From assembly GCF_037975245.1 (NCBI RefSeq), contig NC_092581.1, positions 7,965,501 to 8,029,500 of the forward strand: a stretch of DNA of 64,000 nucleotides, read 5' to 3'. A program made the translations under genes and the position numbers. Within the stretch, counting starts at the first letter, position 1. Every line of letters starts with the position of its first letter. Source of the stretch: Apostichopus japonicus. Its lineage: Eukaryota; Echinodermata; Holothuroidea; Aspidochirotida; Stichopodidae. The notes beneath the pieces were generated by a model that ran no database searches, had not been told where the DNA came from, and saw only the letters and a program-made list of their open reading frames with translations. Shown one piece after another: positions 62,543 through 64,000 of the stretch.

Positions 62543-64000
62543 TAGTGTTCGACCGATAATCGGTTAGACAATCGGCATCGGGCCGATTATCAGACAATCG
62601 GTAAATAATCGGCATCGGCAAAATCCATTGCGCTACCGATTATTTGGAACCGATTATTACGTTCCACATAAAGGATTGTATTTTTCCGCGCTTTTGATAC
62701 ACAACAACCAAAACAGGAGAAAAATTTTTATCTTTCGATTCAATGCTATTAATAGCCGGGGAAGGTGCGCTAATCTACCGTGTAACGGTACCGCAAGTCC
62801 CTCACGCGAGTTTGTACAAATGCTGTTCGATGCACTATCCAGTTATGGCAGTTAACATTATGCAGTATACCCGCGTAACAACATACAGTATACCCGTGAT
62901 AAGCTTAGGGGACGACGTATAGTTTTTTGCTTCGATTGTTACATCTAACAAAACCACCTGTCATCATGTTAAACGATTGATAAGAAAGATTAATTATCTA
63001 TACTAAATAAAAACACCAAATCAATATACTTTTGAACCACTTTGGGCTTTGGCCATTTCACCGTAGGTGAAAACTGAAAAGTGAAGACAATAACATTAGG
63101 CTTTGTTCATTGTGAGATCTACGTACATTAGGCTAGTCTGGCTGAAGAACGGTTGAGCTTCAGAACTGTTAAGTTTGAAAATGCGCCCAAGATTTTACAA
63201 ATGACATAAAATGATGAAATCAAGGCTCCAAATACTACTAAAAATCCCTAAACACGTTTGGCGACAGTCCTCAGTATTTCTACAGCATTACATTATTTTA
63301 TGATTAGGCAAACATTCTTACGCATATTTTTGCGAAAAACCCGAAGCAACTTTTTCCAATGCCGCATGTACCATATGTGCTAAGTTGCTAACAGTAACCA
63401 AACTCCTTACCGCAACCGACTAAAAGCAAGTCTGATTTCCAGTGACACGCCGCGACAAAGTCAATGGGACTTTAGTGTGCGAATTCTCCCACATGTAGTT
63501 AAGTCAATGGAGAGGCGCCATTGACTTACTGTGTGAGATCGTTTGAAACAACGTTCCTTCGATCGGAAATGTTACCGCGCAGATGGAATCATTGAAAACT
63601 TGAAGCAAACGTTCGGGATTGTTTAATTTTTGATAATAAAATAAAATTGTTAGCAAACTGCTTATCCACTAAAAAGCCTGTGTAAGAATATGTTTTAAGT
63701 AATGTGGCGTTACATTTCGATCCTGCTAGGATCGAAACGTCAGGCCAACTTACTCTTACTAGTCATAGGCCTACACATTATATTTCATATCAAATTATAT
63801 TTCAATATCAGCTAACGAAATAACGAATATTTTATTTACGTGCGATAAACTTTTTACTTTAGTTACGTTGGAGTTGCAACACTGATAATGGTTCTAATAG
63901 CAGTTGTAAAAGCTGTCCCTAACTTTTTCGTTTTTCATTTCGGAGCCAATGGCTACTATTTTCCCCCTTCTGTAGTCTGTACAATACTGTGTTGTGGCGG
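62543..64000. mobile_element. Second copy of the TAGTGTTCGACCGAT hAT-type element, cut by window edge
   Basis: Starts TAGTGTTCGACCGATAATCG and parallels 39442-40900 almost base for base, with scattered substitutions and small indels (for example the GTTTTACCGCGCAGAT duplication of the first copy is single here). The 75-codon frame at 62628-62855 corresponds to 39527-39754 with 7 amino-acid differences. Its right end and target duplication lie outside the window; the left flank is ATATACTG. Confidence 0.85.

Overview
The window looks like nuclear DNA of an invertebrate animal. It is AT-rich, almost all intronic or intergenic, has canonical GT-AG exons, many microsatellites and minisatellites, and remnants of DNA transposons. 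The one gene I recognise and the style of the repeats would fit a marine deuterostome such as an echinoderm or hemichordate, but the sequence alone does not prove the lineage. I saw no prokaryotic, organellar or viral gene layout, no CRISPR array, and no tRNA or rRNA gene.

One multi-exon plus-strand gene appears to run through the window, from a putative start exon at 4862 to 62271 and beyond the right edge. Its 3' exons (58591-62271) encode an ARHGAP20-type Rho GTPase-activating protein: a conserved basic RRKSAP segment, a complete PH domain and the first strand of a Ras-associating (RA) domain. The rest of the RA domain and the RhoGAP domain should lie to the right of the window. Upstream exons at 35226 and 45504 read as the C-terminal part of a Dbl-homology (DH, RhoGEF) domain. 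Smaller exons at 4862, 12594, 18952, 20729 and 32569 can be chained in compatible phase to give the N-terminal part of the same domain. The inferred protein is therefore DH-PH-RA-(RhoGAP), a potential GEF and GAP in one chain. The 3' exons are secure, the DH exons at 35226/45504/18952 are good, and the others are proposals. At least one or two DH exons are still missing.

Region by region: 1-4861 holds no recognisable gene. Introns from 5.1 to 35 kb hold a probable hAT-like insertion (7240-8700), a 357-bp hAT MITE with a perfect 8-bp target duplication (9967-10323), a 10-bp tandem repeat (23.9 kb) and a near-perfect 136-bp foldback (29141-29276). Between 35 and 45 kb are a 34-bp G-rich minisatellite (36.35-36.77 kb), a TTAA-flanked 1.46-kb element with 20-bp terminal inverted repeats carrying decayed THAP-like and acidic-protein fragments (37581-39042), a 1745-bp hAT-type element with perfect 8-bp target duplications (39442-41186), a 60-bp tandem repeat (41.24 kb) and a 31-bp minisatellite of almost 19 units (44.23 kb). 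Between 45 and 64 kb are a pair of inverted dispersed repeats sharing an open frame (45.63 and 55.31 kb), a ~75-bp tandem repeat (47.32 kb), a CAGGGGCGTCGG-ended element immediately after an exon donor (58709-59085), and a second copy of the 39.4-kb element running off the right edge (62543-64000).
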